In this document: in pieces, positions 25,222 through 36,699 of the stretch
Numbering within the stretch: position 1 is the first letter of the stretch
Layout of the letters: every line of letters starts with the position of its first letter
Source of the DNA: Strongylocentrotus purpuratus
Lineage: Eukaryota > Echinodermata > Echinoidea > Camarodonta > Strongylocentrotidae
Length of the DNA: 64,000 nt
Direction of reading: 5' to 3'
Assembly (NCBI RefSeq): GCF_000002235.5
Contig: NW_022145609.1
Span: 36,778,619 to 36,842,618 of the forward strand
Made by a program: the position numbers and the translations under genes
The notes under the pieces: model-generated
What the model was told of the DNA's origin: nothing
Database searches by the model: none
What the model saw: only the letters and a program-made list of their open reading frames with translations

Positions 25222-26744
25222 AATCAATCTCATACAAGATAGATTTTCTGATCGTAACGGTACGTGATTAAAACTTAAATTTTCATCCAGTTCTCTCCAA
25301 TCTCCGTTTACATTAACATCGTCGCTGGAAAGAGTGGGAAATAATGTGATAAAATATTTGTCCTCAAAACTTAAGGCATTAAGTTATTTCACTTATCATG
25401 TTGATATGAAAAGTATATGAAATTGAAAGCACTTTGACCTAAAAAGAAAAATGAAATACATGGGGGAGACAAATAAAAAGCTTTTTTATAATACTGGTTA
25501 TGGTTTACTGCAGCTAAAAGCATAATACATGTTGAAATCCCACTTTCGCTTAAGTGATGAAGTCTGGTTAATACCTTTGACTGTTATGATTAGAATAGTG
25601 GGAATCAAGTAAATACATTGGAGATACAATATTTACTTTATTTTGTATCAGAACTTTTCTTTGTTGCTGTTGCTTATTTTTTATGTTTCCTACATTGATA
25701 TCTGGTATTCAGACAAAACTCGGTGTAATTGTCGACAAAACACCCAAATAACCACCACACCACTGCACACACTAAACACACACACACACGCTAACACACT
25801 TACATGTCTATCCCTGCCCACAACCACACATACTTAGTCCATAACGACTAGGACATATAGTTACAGGCGGACATGAAAGGCAAATTATGTTGTCACATGA
25901 TATTACTCCGTACTTTAGGTGAACCTTAGAGATGTATGAGTCTTGATGGCATTTAAAGATAACACTTTGCAACAACAACTCAAGAACAAGAAGAGACCCT
26001 TCATGAAAACGCACCTTGCTTAATCATTTCTTTATTAGTTACACACATTGTATTGAAACATTCACGAAAGCTTCAGTCTCTTATATCGACAGCTGTACCA
26101 CTGAGACTCGACATGTATATGGGGAAGGTTGACAAAATTAATGTCAGTTTGTATTCCCCAAACCAGACGATTACTTCTGAATTATTACCGAGTAGCCATT
26201 CATGGACTAGTTATAGCAGAACAATTTAGCAGATAGCTACTATAATACATGTATATGTTGGCAATGCAGACATGAATATCAGTGATATCAAGTTTTGATA
26301 TTCTTTTTTGCTGAAATTTCTTATATTTAATAGAAAAAATCAGTGTCCATAGCACAGGAGGAATTTTAAAGAAAATCTTATGCGATATTACAGCAAACAA
26401 ATGACGTCGTTAATTATGATGGATATGCCACCATTCCTTATGCAGACTAATACATATGCCATTCCCGGTATTTTAATTACATGTATCAATTGCCTTGCTT
26501 ATATACACGCCTAAAACATTGTACCGTGTTGCCAGGATATGCAATTGATTTTCCTTTAGTTGCCGTTTTAAATATATCCCGGTAAAATAGAGAAGTATTT
26601 CGGCCCATAATCCGACAAATTTCATTTCATTGATTTTGTATAATTCTAATATCCTCAACTTACAAAATATTTTGTAGGGCGCCGTTATCATCCAGTTGTT
26701 AAAAAAGACATTATGAAAACTATACCCCCATGCCCAGTTGCCAC
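25222..26744. other. Intergenic DNA, no gene recognised
   Basis: AT-rich sequence with a short (CA)n near 25770-25800. There is no coding or repeat structure I could support. Confidence 0.5.
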
Positions 26745-26892
26745 TGTATTGTTTTTTCTGGATCTCTATTTTCTACCTCTGTGTTGCGAAGTATATGCCC
26801 CCAGGTTCCGTTGATGTAGACAAGAACGAATCCTTCAGAGACCCGGTCATTGTCCTAACGGTCAACAAGACAGACATTCATTTCTGCAGCAG
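26745..26892 (-). pseudogene. Degenerate SRCR exon (relic of a second SRCR gene)
   Basis: On the minus strand, a pyrimidine-rich acceptor (tttcctgctgcag) ends at 26893 and is followed by a frame resembling the first SRCR exon of the intact receptor. CLVDR, a TAG stop, DND, then EGFVLVYINGTWGHI correspond to VRLVDGED and AGRVQVFLNGSWGNI in the intact gene. The expected cysteines (VRLV position excepted) and the rest of the domain are lost, and the frame ends near 26750. The stop at about 26865 replaces a Glu codon. A hydrophobic signal-like frame lies just upstream (to 27064). Confidence 0.65.
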
Positions 26893-27050
26893 GAAATGAA
26901 AAGACGTTGATGAAACAAGCCAAGATAGTAGCCATTGACAAGCCTTCCTGTATATCTAGTACCAAATGATAAGGATCACGAGCTTTCATTTTTTTTATTA
27001 TACACATTTCGGCCAACACAGTTAAAATTCGGAGATAAAAACTTATCAAC

Positions 27051-27160
27051 AGTCCCATTTCCATTAAATGAAGACGCCTTTACTCTGTGTCTATAAAGAC
27101 AAAGCAGTCCCATTTCCATTAAATGAAGACGCCTTTACTCTGTGTCTATAAAGACAAAGC
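27051..27160. repeat. Perfect 55-bp tandem duplication
   Basis: Two identical 55-bp copies (27051-27105 and 27106-27160), containing CCATTTCCATTAAATGAAG and ACTCTGTGTCTATAAAG. Identity implies a recent event or an assembly artefact. Confidence 0.95.
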
Positions 27161-27831
27161 AGCATTGCTGCGCAAATGAATGAACATGAGATCGTCATTT
27201 CTAACTTCCTAACAGTCTTAGAAGAAAACGAATGAAGCTCGTTTATATGCGATCTTGGCTGTTTTTCATAACAAAATTAAGTCATACATTAAATGAGAGT
27301 TTTGACGTACGCTCTAAAGAAGCATAGTATTATGGGTCAATACAGATGTTTGCTTAAAGATAAACTCCAGTACTGGTAAAAAAAAAATAATAATTCTCAC
27401 AGAATCAAACGAAACTTACACTGAATGTTCAAGATTACAAATAAATGACATGTGCCAAACAATTTTGGAAGAAAATGTATACTGGCTAAGTAATGAGCAT
27501 AGAAAGACAAGGAAATCAAGGTAGTACTAGCCCCGACACCGTGTGTGTTGTCCCATATATAGCTTTCTATGTGAGTGCTTGTTACTTTACCAAGACTCGG
27601 TCAAATTTATTATGATATTGATGACTCCAGAACCTTGCAGTGCACACCAATACTTACATGCTACATGATCAACTGTTTCTGATCCTTTCCACACCTTTTC
27701 TTTCACAATGCAATCGCATTACCAGTACTAAAGTTTATCTTTAATCTGTTGAAAAGGTGTGGTAGAAAGCGTATTCAAGATAAGAGTTGGCGCAAAGGAC
27801 GGAGTCGTCGAGATGTTGAAGCTAAAGTAAT

Positions 27832-27987
27832 ATAGGGACTTTTAGATTTGCACGTCGACACAGTGGACTGATAAGTGTGACGTCCTTTTAAAGCATTTTG
27901 ACGTCCTTATAAGGCACTGCCAGTGCCTTAAAAGGACGTCACATGTAGCAGTTCACTATCTCGACGTGCAATTCTAAAGGTCCCTAT
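27832..27987. mobile_element. Short palindromic element (MITE), ends GGGA...TCCC
   Basis: The arms begin TAGGGACTTTTAGATTTGCA and, inverted, end TGCAATTCTAAAGGTCCCTA. Both contain GCACGTCGA, and a central GGCACTGCCAGTGCC palindrome joins them. Flanking TA on both sides is compatible with TA target duplication. A related copy is at 34245-34752. Confidence 0.8.
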
Positions 27988-28052
27988 CCCTCCACGTCAA
28001 TTACGTAGCCTAGTTATTCCGATTTGATTGATGCACATGCACGTGTGTAAAA

Positions 28053-28476
28053 GCAGGCGCGTAGCCAGGGGGCGGGGCGGTGGGGGCGGTCGCCCACCCC
28101 CCCCCCCAAAAAAAAAAACGCCTGCCCCCCCCCCAAAAAAAAAAGAGAGAGAAAGAGAAGAAAAAAGTAAGAGGACGTAGGAAGATTTAGGGAAAAGGAG
28201 TCGATAACGGTACAACGAATCGCCTTCTTTCTCTAATAATTTAATGAAACTTCAAAGCTTCCGCGCTATGCGCAGGAGGGGCGGACTGAATTCAGACAAG
28301 GATTATGAGTCGAGAAAGGTACAACGAATCGTCTTCTTTCAAAGCTTCCGCGCTTCTTCCCCCCTCCCTGCACCCACCCCCTAGGGAGCGTGCTATGCGC
28401 GTTTTTAAGTGATTCGCACGCTTCGCGTGCTTACTACCGCCCCCCCCCCTAAAATGAAATCCTGGCTACGCGCTTG
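28053..28476. mobile_element. hAT-like short element, 7-bp target duplication
   Basis: Inverted ends GCAGGCGCGTAGCCAGG and CCTGGCTACGCGCTTG are flanked by the direct repeat TGTAAAA (28046-28052 and 28477-28483). The interior carries two units of the GC-rich repeat CAAAGCTTCCGCGCT that forms the array at 59755-60880. Confidence 0.82.
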
Positions 28477-28483
28477 TGTAAAA

Positions 28484-29950
28484 ACTTTTTAAAAACGAGT
28501 GAAGTACAGGATATTTGAATAAAAAATGATCGAATATTGTCAAGTTCAATTTAGTTCAAATAGTATGTGAATGATTACATTTTAAAAATTATTACATTGA
28601 TATAAAAAATCAGTCATATTTCACTAAATAAACTCACTCGCTTTATTTGAAAATATCATGCGTTTGAATTAAAGAAGGATCGTGTTATCCCTTATTTGAA
28701 TTAACTAGAGAAGAGAATATTTGCATTCGAGCAGAAAGAGAGTCGTGATGTTACATTTTGTTTGTCAAAATAGTGTATGAATAAGTATACTTAGTCGCTG
28801 TATATCGAGAGAATATGATATTTACATTAACAATTGGGACCGGTAGGGTAAACACTTGTAGCGCATGAAGCAAATGAAGCAAAGGATATTGAAACAGCGA
28901 GATCGGACATTGACATGTTCTATTCAGTTTGTTACCGTGATATTTAAATGATTTAGCTCACTCGTTGTGAATTGGTGCCTTGCATTTAATGCCCAATGTT
29001 TTTGCTAAATTATCTTTTGAAGAAGTTAAAACAAATAAAACTTAAATCAAAGGAAGAAAGGGAAAATAGAACCAGTGGGAGTGCTAGAGTTGGACCGTGC
29101 TTAATTTGGATTGAAGACATTTTCACGAAACGTTAACCCAAGTTCGTTAATGAGGATCGTAAAATCTATCTGACTATCAGACTATTCCCAGTCTAAATTA
29201 TGATTTGTCACATTATTGTGGTATTCGATAACACTTTCTCAAGTCGTTTCCAAGGCCAAATAAACCGAGGTCTCCCCCCCCCCCAAAAAAAAAAGGGGGA
29301 AAAAATCGACTTTCCCAAATATCTCAGTTGTCTTTTCGAAGGAATTTACTTTCATGATAAAAGTAAAGACTGTTTAGTTTGAGAGTTTTTTTCTTTCTCT
29401 GATCCAAATTCATACCTGGGGTTTTCAGAATGTGATATTGAGCACGATGCTTCGGTAAAATTGTGCCTATATAAAACTCTTGGTGCTGTCTCTGCACATA
29501 TTAACATTCTTGTCTCCTTCAGCTCAAGATGTGCCACTTTACACTTCTATCTGGTTGTCCATCTGCAATTTTGTATTCTCCGCCGCACGCGAGTAGAAGC
29601 CAAAAGTCCATGTTAAAGGGAAACTGTAATTTTCTCAAACAGTTAAATTTTAGCCATTGCTTGCAGGACATCATTTTCATAGGTCTTGTAGGATATGACA
29701 TTTACAAGGGCTAAACATAAAGGGGGATTATTTTTCAGAGCCTTCAAACGTATACATAAAAATCCGTGTGCCGGATGAATTGGCATGTTTAGGTTTAAAA
29801 GACTTTACTTTTTCTCTATCTTTTTCTCTATTTTTTTCTCTCCTTCTCTCTTAACCCGACGTTCTCACTTCACCTTCTCTCTCTGACACACACACACACA
29901 CATACGCGCGCATACACATGCCTATTCCTCCCCACAACCACTCACGACCC
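28484..29950. other. Intergenic DNA, no gene recognised
   Basis: AT-rich sequence with a C/A/G homopolymer patch at 29272-29300. There are no supportable genes. Confidence 0.5.
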
Positions 29951-29957
29951 GCATGTA

Positions 29958-30135
29958 CAATGTGAGTCGAAAACAAGTTTACACCTACACAAAATTGCTA
30001 ATTATTTTAAAAATTATCTATGAACAGTAAGCTATTATATATCTAATAATGAAAGAGTGTTTTATCCCAAATCATTTGGTATAATTTGTGTGTGGTGTGT
30101 TAACGCTTGGATGAACAGGAGACATTGTTTAAGAG
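29958..30135. mobile_element. Solo arm of the Tc1/mariner-like MITE
   Basis: This matches one terminal repeat of the element at 32794-33647: CAATGTGAGTCGAAAACAAG, TTTACACCTA, AATGAAAGAGTGTTTTATCC, CTTGGATGAACAGGAG. It has TA at the left boundary. The remainder of the element is absent. Confidence 0.75.
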
Positions 30136-30149
30136 AACATATGTGCGCA

Positions 30150-30199
<50 letters not shown>

Positions 30200-31130
30200 G
30201 GGATATATGTTAAGCAACAACCAGTTGGTTGTCAGCTGTTTCAGAAAGTTTGTTTAGAGTATTTTAAAGGTTATCATTGGTTGGCAACTAGATGAAGGGT
30301 GTCGATGTTGCATCGAAACAAATTTGCCCCTGTTTGTCAGCCGAAATGATTGGTACGAGTTTTCTGATTTTTAATCGATTGTCAAAAGGTAGGCAACCTG
30401 TCGCCAACCTTTCTTCTGTTGTTGCGTGCGGGATAAATGAGTATTTATTTTGATCAGTTACCTGTGCCAGATAATCTGCAGACGACCGGTCAGCAACAAT
30501 ATAGAACACCGGTTGCCGACCAAATGCCAAACGATCGCCGTTTATTTACAAAATACAGGACCACCTGAAAGTCGCATATAGACAATCAGCATAAAGGCAC
30601 ATAGTCGAACACACAACGTTGGAAAGTCTGTAAACTAGTCGGCACCAAGTCGGCGACCGTTTACCCACCTTCCCTCGATGGTTGCCAAACGATCTTCCAT
30701 CTTGTGGATGTATTTACAACCATTCTGCAACCTATAGGCAACCTGTACTATGCGACAGATAGACGCCACTAAAATTTTCTTCAGATTTCGGGGGTTCCGT
30801 CAACAGTGGTTTTCGTTGGTTGCAGGTCTGTGAGGTTGTTGTTGGTCAGCGACCCTTTAGTGTGACTTAGGCTTAAAGTGACTCGGTAAAATTGTTGAAG
30901 GTTGATGAAAAAATTGCTTAATTTTTGTTTAATATGTTATTTATTATATTCCTTCTACTGTACTAACCCTCTGACATGCAAAGAAATCCTGAAAAAAAAT
31001 CTCAAACCACAAAGATATCTATGGTTTTCTTTGAAGGCGTCACTGTACAACACCCTCTAACAATGATTAACAGTAAATTCTTCCAACCATTTTTGAATTA
31101 TCAGAGAAACAGGGAGAGGCGAAGGAAGCG
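30200..31130. other. GGTTGCCAACC-rich unexplained segment
   Basis: Between 30200 and 30860 there are many short copies of GGTTGNCAACC-like words in both orientations. They suggest a decayed inverted-repeat element, but I could not align two clean arms. No coding sequence was found. Confidence 0.35.
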
Positions 31131-31275
31131 AAATAGAGAGAGAGAGAGTAAGGGAGGAAGGGGAGGAGATGGGAGAGAAATAGAATCGGAGAGAGAGAGG
31201 GGGAGAAAAAGAGAGGAGATGGGGAGAGAAAGAGGGGGGAGAGAGAGAGGAGGGATAGAGAGGGGCGTAGAGGAA
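31130..31275. repeat. (GA)n-rich tract
   Basis: Purine-rich simple sequence. Its Arg/Glu-rich open frame is an artefact. Other GA/CT tracts lie at 30164-30196, 31508-31600, 46083-46107, 46672-46738, 50480-50650 and 56550-56945. Confidence 0.9.
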
Positions 31276-31867
31276 ATAAGTGTTAAGGGGGGATATATTA
31301 AGGCAGGAAAGGCAAATATAATAATAACTGCCAAAAAGAACATTTTTGAAATACTAGACTTTCACTTGTATTAAGCAAAGCACTTTTTTGGTTGTTCCTA
31401 GAACGATTCCCAAATCCCTTTTTTACGATTTTGTCCATTTGTCACTTTGTTCAATATTTGCTCCATGTTATGTCTTCTAAGTCCGGCAGTCCCCCCCCCC
31501 CCCCCCCTCATTCCCTATCTTTCTCTTTCTCTCTCTCTCTCTCTCTCTTTTTCTCTCTTTTTTTCTCTCTCCCTTTCTCTCTCTCAATTTTTCTCTCACA
31601 GTAATTTTAATATTACTATTTGTGAAATATATGCCTTAATGTTCATCTTTATATAACTAATTAACTTTCCATGTATCTGTTTAATTTTTGAAATAACGTA
31701 TGTTCTATTACTCATGAAGTCATCCATTAATCGCTTGGTAACTTCACCAATACACAACTTCGGAACCCCAAGTACAGGCAAATAATTTGGAAACAGCGAA
31801 TAAGTTACAGTGGTGAATATAGAGTCCCAAACGTTCAATGAGAGGCAGTGTTTACAAAATGCTATCG

Positions 31868-31870
<3 letters not shown>

Positions 31871-31911
<41 letters not shown>

Positions 31912-32006
31912 ATTTTAAAATACTGCTGCAGGTTTCAATTATCTTCAAAATCCCTGAAGGATTGGTCATGTGATCTAAGAAAGACTAACATTAAAAATTA
32001 ATTTAA

Positions 32007-32040
<34 letters not shown>

Positions 32041-32041
32041 T
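31871..32041. repeat. Two (TA)n microsatellites
   Basis: (TA)n at about 31871-31908 and 32010-32040, just beyond the 3' end of peptide gene A. Confidence 0.9.
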
Positions 32042-32250
32042 GACAGCAGGTTGACTTTGGAACATGTTTCTATTCATTTCGTACAAGCTGCCACCCACTG
32101 AAAAAATGAACGCATTATATTTACTGTGCGTTATTCGATATTTTCAAAGTATTTGCCTGTTAGCCGTTTTCCAAAGTGTTATCTGACTGCACATTACAAG
32201 CACCGTCATTAAAGACATCAAATACAATATGATAGTTTGTTTAAAACATC

Positions 32251-32256
32251 TTTATT
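32251..32256 (-). terminator. Gene A poly(A) signal AATAAA
   Basis: AATAAA on the minus strand, about 170 bases past the stop codon. The surrounding sequence (GTTTGTTTAAAA) is shared with the gene B 3' end. Confidence 0.7.
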
Positions 32257-32424
32257 ACAATATCACTGAGTGTTGGAAGCCCTCTGAGTTCAACTTGATG
32301 GCAATGGAAATATTATGACGATCATAATAATCTTAGAGGGGAATATCATTGGTCGAGACTGTCCATATGTCATTCTGTTCTGATCTAGGATTGGTCAACG
32401 GATGCAGCCAGAGAGAGTATGGGT

Positions 32425-35400
32425 TTACATGTTATCTCCGTTTCCGGCACCTGTTAAAGAGAAGGAAAAAAAATTGATATACTTTCAAAGTCCGTGATAT
32501 CAGATAAATCGTAACGTAAAATCGTGTTTTTAGTCAAAAACCATAAAAGGGGCACATGGCATCTTTATTATAAATCAGATTAACCCATTTCCATTCGATT
32601 GCATTATATGAAAATCATTTTTGCTAAAATCTCTACAGAGTGTTATTTTTACCACATGTTTACCCTCAAATTGAATTACATCTACTAGTTTACTTTTTCT
32701 AGAAAAGTCAGAAACATCGTATTTGAAATTTAAAACACATGATTTGAAATTTGAAGACAATTCACCAAAATACAAATAATTATTTTATCAATACCGTGTG
32801 AGTAAAAAAAAAAGTTTACACCTAGAAAATTGCTAGTTAGTTTTAAAACCATCTTTGAACAGTACATTATTATACATCTTATGAAAGAGTGTTTTATCCC
32901 AGATCATTTGGTATCATTTTTGTGTGGTATGTGTTCACGCTTGGATGAACAGGAGGCATTGTTTGCGAGAGTGCAAAAATCGACTTGCGCCTAAGTGATG
33001 CCTACAGTAATGTTGGGATCAGCGGAGTGAGAGAATGAACTGAATGTATCAAATGAAATGCATTGCATATAATAATAATAATAATAGCTCGTTCTTATAT
33101 AGCGCTTTTCAGGACCGGAGGCCCTCTAAAAGCGCTTTACAGATAAGTATATTATTACCCCGGTCATTGGATTCAGGCTTACCCGCACACAATGTATGCA
33201 CATTCTCCACTCCCTGGGGAGCATTCCAGCCAGGCGTCATTTTTACATGCGCACATATGCTTTTTGCAAAGGGCAAAGTCACACACACACACCCACACAC
33301 ACACGCGTACAAATGTTCGTTGATATTTGATATTCGATATTTGATATGTGTGGCATGATTAATTTTGTTAGGGATGTTATTTAGATCTGCAAAGACCGAA
33401 TTAATACCCCAATCCCGATTGTTTTATTCAAACATCACATAAGCAACTTAGGCGCAAGTCGATTTTTGCACCCTCGCAAACAATGCCGCCTGTTCATACA
33501 AGCGTGAACACATACCACACAAAAATGGTACCAAATGATTTGGGATTAAATGCTCTTTCATAAGGTGTATACTAACTTACTTTTCATGGATGATTTTTTA
33601 AATAATTAGCAATTTTCTAGGTGTAAACTTTTTTTTGACTCACACTGTATATCGATTTCCGGAAATCCAAACAAAAATTATTTCAGAAAATGCAATTTTG
33701 TAAGATGGCGGGTGTATACGCCTACTCTCAAAGGTAACTACTATAGCATGGCTTTATTCGGATGTTTAAATGTTTGGCTTTGAAAAAAAAACCTTTATTC
33801 AACCTACCATTCTTTTATCACAGAGCAAAAATGTGATAAACCCTAGATATTTCACGTCATTTTAATACATCTTTCTAAACACCAAATTATACTCCAAATG
33901 TGCCTAACAGGACTAGCATAATTTAACGTCGGTCAGAACACCCGTTCCTTTATACTGTTCGAATAAATGTATTGTATTTATTATTATATTATTTCTGCAT
34001 TCAATTTTGCTCTGCTTTTGTTTCCGGATTTGTTTTTATTGCATGGGTATGTTGAGTATATTTGTATAGAAATTACGAAAAAAAATTAAGTGGGAAAAGG
34101 TAAGCATCTAAAGCTACGGTCACAAAGGTTCGTACGAACGATTAGTTCGTACGAATCTCCCTATTTTTCCATTGTCTTCCCGAATTAAATACTTAGAACA
34201 TAGAAGCTTTAAATCGTTCGGACGGCGTTCGTAGCAGTTCGTAATAGGGAATTTTAGATTTGCACGTCGACAGCTTTGACTGCAACGTGTGACGTCATTT
34301 TAAGGCACTGCGCATGCGTCACGTCGTCTCAGTCGGCGATCGAGAATGCGTCAACCTTGATTTTCCTAAATCTAGTACGTTACTAGTATATGCCGCGTGC
34401 GCATGAAATATACAGTTCCTCAGGTATAGACAAAGGAACATCCCTTCCCTGCTATTATGTAAAATGTGTAGAACAGGTGTCACATGCATATTCACCTGTT
34501 CTACACATTTTACTTAAGAGCAGTGAAGGGATGTTCTACCACAGCAATTGTTGAGGGTAGAATGAGGAACTGTATATTTTGTCCTCATTCTTTGTCCGTC
34601 ATATTCATAGTGTTACTTCTTGCATGCATGTATATCGTCGAGTGCAATCTAAAAGATTTATAATTGTAGTTAACATGAGCAGTTGGGTACGTTGACACGC
34701 ATGATCAGTCGGCGTTCGTCGTGTTCTCGTCCACTCAATCTAAAAGTCCCTATTGGCATTTGTGACCGAGGCTTAAGACATTAGGAAGACAAAATGAGCA
34801 TATTCCATCAGATCTTACCGCTGCAGAAGACAATTTTCTGGGTACGCCTGCTGCACCAGCAGTCCATGCCGTAATACTGACAGGCTAAAAGTGAAAACAA
34901 GAAAAAGATACGTTCAAAACCATAGAAATTCTTACAGTGATACCTGCATGATTAGTTCATGCAAAAGCAATGAAGTAAAGATGTCAGTTTAGAATCTTCT
35001 GGCCTGTGGTTATCCAGTGGCTTCAGTACAGATTGTGTACATTTGATTCATCCCTCGGAATGATTTAGCTCCCTGTGAACAATTACCAGTAAATACAGGT
35101 TTGGGATATATCCGTGTTTCCTTTAATCCTAACCGCTGTGCTTTAGATATATGTTACATGTATAACAATCGAAAATCATAACTATATTGTTGCCTTAAAT
35201 TTGGAAGAATACTTCTTATCTCATTTCATAAAATGGTGATGGCAATTTGGTTTAATCCTTATAGATAAAGTTTATATCTTCTCAGAACTTGACTTTTAAT
35301 TCTATGTGACTACAGGGTGTATTTACATAGATCAATACATTCTTAGAACATGGAAGCTTTAATTATCTATCAAAAGTTTTTAAAAAAATACTGTCACAAC

Positions 35401-35902
35401 TTTTTAATGAAAATAGTGAAAAAAAATTACTAGATTTTATGGGCCATAATATATATATATTCTGTAAAGTATTCAGAGTAAGCTATGCTTAAATGTTGTT
35501 TTTGTTCTTTAAATGTCATTGAGGCCTACATATTCCTCTTCTTCTCACAATATTCAAAATAAAAACATGCCCAAATATATTTTGGGAATGATGATGCACA
35601 CTGTGCAGAATCAAATTTTGTTTAGAAAAAGATAAGAAATCAAGTTACACCAACAGAATTGTCTTGGGTGACGATATTAGTTGATACAAGTTCTTTTGTA
35701 ATGGTTAAACGTATATATACTTACACTTGTACTTCTTCATGTTCCTTCCCAGTCCCCTCTTCTCAGTCTCGAAGTACTCCAACATGTCAGCGTCCCTCTT
35801 CATGAACTCGACATCAGCAGCGGTCTCATCGTCGTTTTCAAATTCAGCAAGGGCGGCGACGATGAGGGCACAAGCGAGGACGAAGAACAGAGCCTTGGAC
35901 AT
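32425..35902 (-). CDS. Cysteine-rich secreted antimicrobial-type peptide, gene A (3 coding exons)
   Basis: Coding exons 35725-35902, 34819-34884 and 32425-32450 join in phase 1 at both junctions to give 89 residues. Exon 1 encodes a signal peptide (hydrophobic FFVLACALIVAALA) and an acidic pro-region (NDDETAADVEF) with KR sites at residues 35-36 and 48-49. The mature part after the second KR would be 40 residues, net about +5, with four cysteines spaced C-x6-C-x-C-x9-C and a glycine-rich C-terminus. It is probably secreted by coelomocytes or epithelia to kill microbes. The role is inferred from the layout, which resembles sea star cysteine-rich antimicrobial peptides as I recall them. Gene B is its closest neighbour in sequence. 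A non-coding 5' exon precedes it, and its acceptor leaves exon 2 starting at 35930. Confidence 0.92.
32794..33647. mobile_element. Tc1/mariner-like MITE with ~205-bp inverted repeats, carrying a nested SINE
   Basis: The arms 32794-32998 and 33446-33647 are inverted copies. Their termini read CCGTGTGAGT and, in reverse complement, CAGTGTGAGTC, then AGTTTACACCTAGAAAATTG, and both ends are bounded by TA. TA target sites and CAGT-type ends are typical of Tc1/mariner elements. There is no transposase. It lies between exons 2 and 3 of peptide gene A. Confidence 0.85.
33071..33260 (-). mobile_element. tRNA-derived SINE (family 1), 3' part, nested in the MITE
   Basis: The minus-strand reading gives the family 1 body (GGCTGGAATGCTCCCC, GGTAAGCCTGAATCC), then AAAGCGCTATATAAGAACGA and an (ATT)n tail at 33071-33085. 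This 3' tail closely matches the 3' end of the LINE at 62875-62915. Confidence 0.85.
34120..34774. mobile_element. Three nested inverted-repeat elements
   Basis: The outer arms AAGCTACGGTCACAAA and TTTGTGACCGAGGCTT enclose an element at 34245-34752 with ends TAGGGAATTTTAGATT and AATCTAAAAGTCCCTA. That in turn encloses a third palindrome at 34405-34580 (arms share AAATATACAGTTCCTCA and ACACATTTTAC). They lie in intron 2 of gene A. The middle layer belongs to the same family as 27832-27987. Confidence 0.8.
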
Positions 35903-36169
35903 TTTGGTTGTTAGGTTGGTTTCCGATAATCTGTAGTGCGAACACGAGATTGAAATTGCTGTTACAAATGGTCCATATGAAAAACCGAGAAGAAATGAAG
36001 CGTTTCACATATATCCAATTCTGGTTCCCCTAACTTTGTCAGTGTAAAATTATTCTTCAAAAGAATATAGAGCAATCGACTCTCACGCTCCTTCGATACC
36101 ATTTTGTATATCCCATAGAAATCGTGCTCGGATTAAAAAATGAAATGCTATATCAAATAATAATAATGA

Positions 36170-36420
36170 CAATTCTACTCTTTTATTGCGCGCAACTCTG
36201 CCGACATATAGGCACCCTTGGTGCACATATCTACGAATCATACACATTACAAGAATATGGTAATTAATCAAAATTCAACAGAACTCATTATACCACTAAT
36301 AGCCCCCCAAAAAAATATTTAAAAAATAATAATAATAATAATAATAATAAAAATAATAACAATAATATATAAATAAATAAATAAAAAAATAACAAAAATA
36401 TATATATATATATTAAAAAC
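36170..36420. repeat. SINE tail remnant and A/T-rich simple repeats
   Basis: The minus-strand reading of 36160-36240 gives GCGCAATAAAAGAGTAG and an ATT tail, similar to SINE 3' ends. It is followed at 36330-36415 by (AAT)n, (AAAT)n and (TA)n. Confidence 0.5.
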
Positions 36421-36608
36421 AACATTTAAAGAATTTAAATATGTAATATGAGTTTTAATTTAGAGGGAACCCCCAGGCAAAGCAAAATTCGTGCTGAATA
36501 GGGTGTTCCATCCCACACGTATACAAAATAAATAAGTAGATTCATAGACACAGATTTTTTTCAACTAGACATTGTTTTTAAAAAAAAATGGTTTGTATAA
36601 AATCTTAC

Positions 36609-36689
36609 CTGGTAAAAGAATGGGATGTCTTGAATATATCTGCGATCTGCAACTGAATAACGTCCTCTGTAAGACTTCCTTTATTTATA
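36609..36689 (-). promoter_or_regulatory. Gene A core promoter and 5' non-coding exon
   Basis: On the minus strand, TATAAATA (36682-36689) is followed about 32 bases later by an initiator-like TCAGTT (start near 36654). A short exon then ends with CAG and a gtaag donor after 36609. Gene B has the same arrangement with the same initiator. Confidence 0.8.
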
Positions 36690-36699
36690 GGAATTCAAC

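Noticed and set aside
26855..27064. Separate small secreted protein gene
   Set aside because: The signal-like frame runs straight into the stop-containing SRCR relic and overlaps a perfect 55-bp duplication. I treat it as part of the relic.
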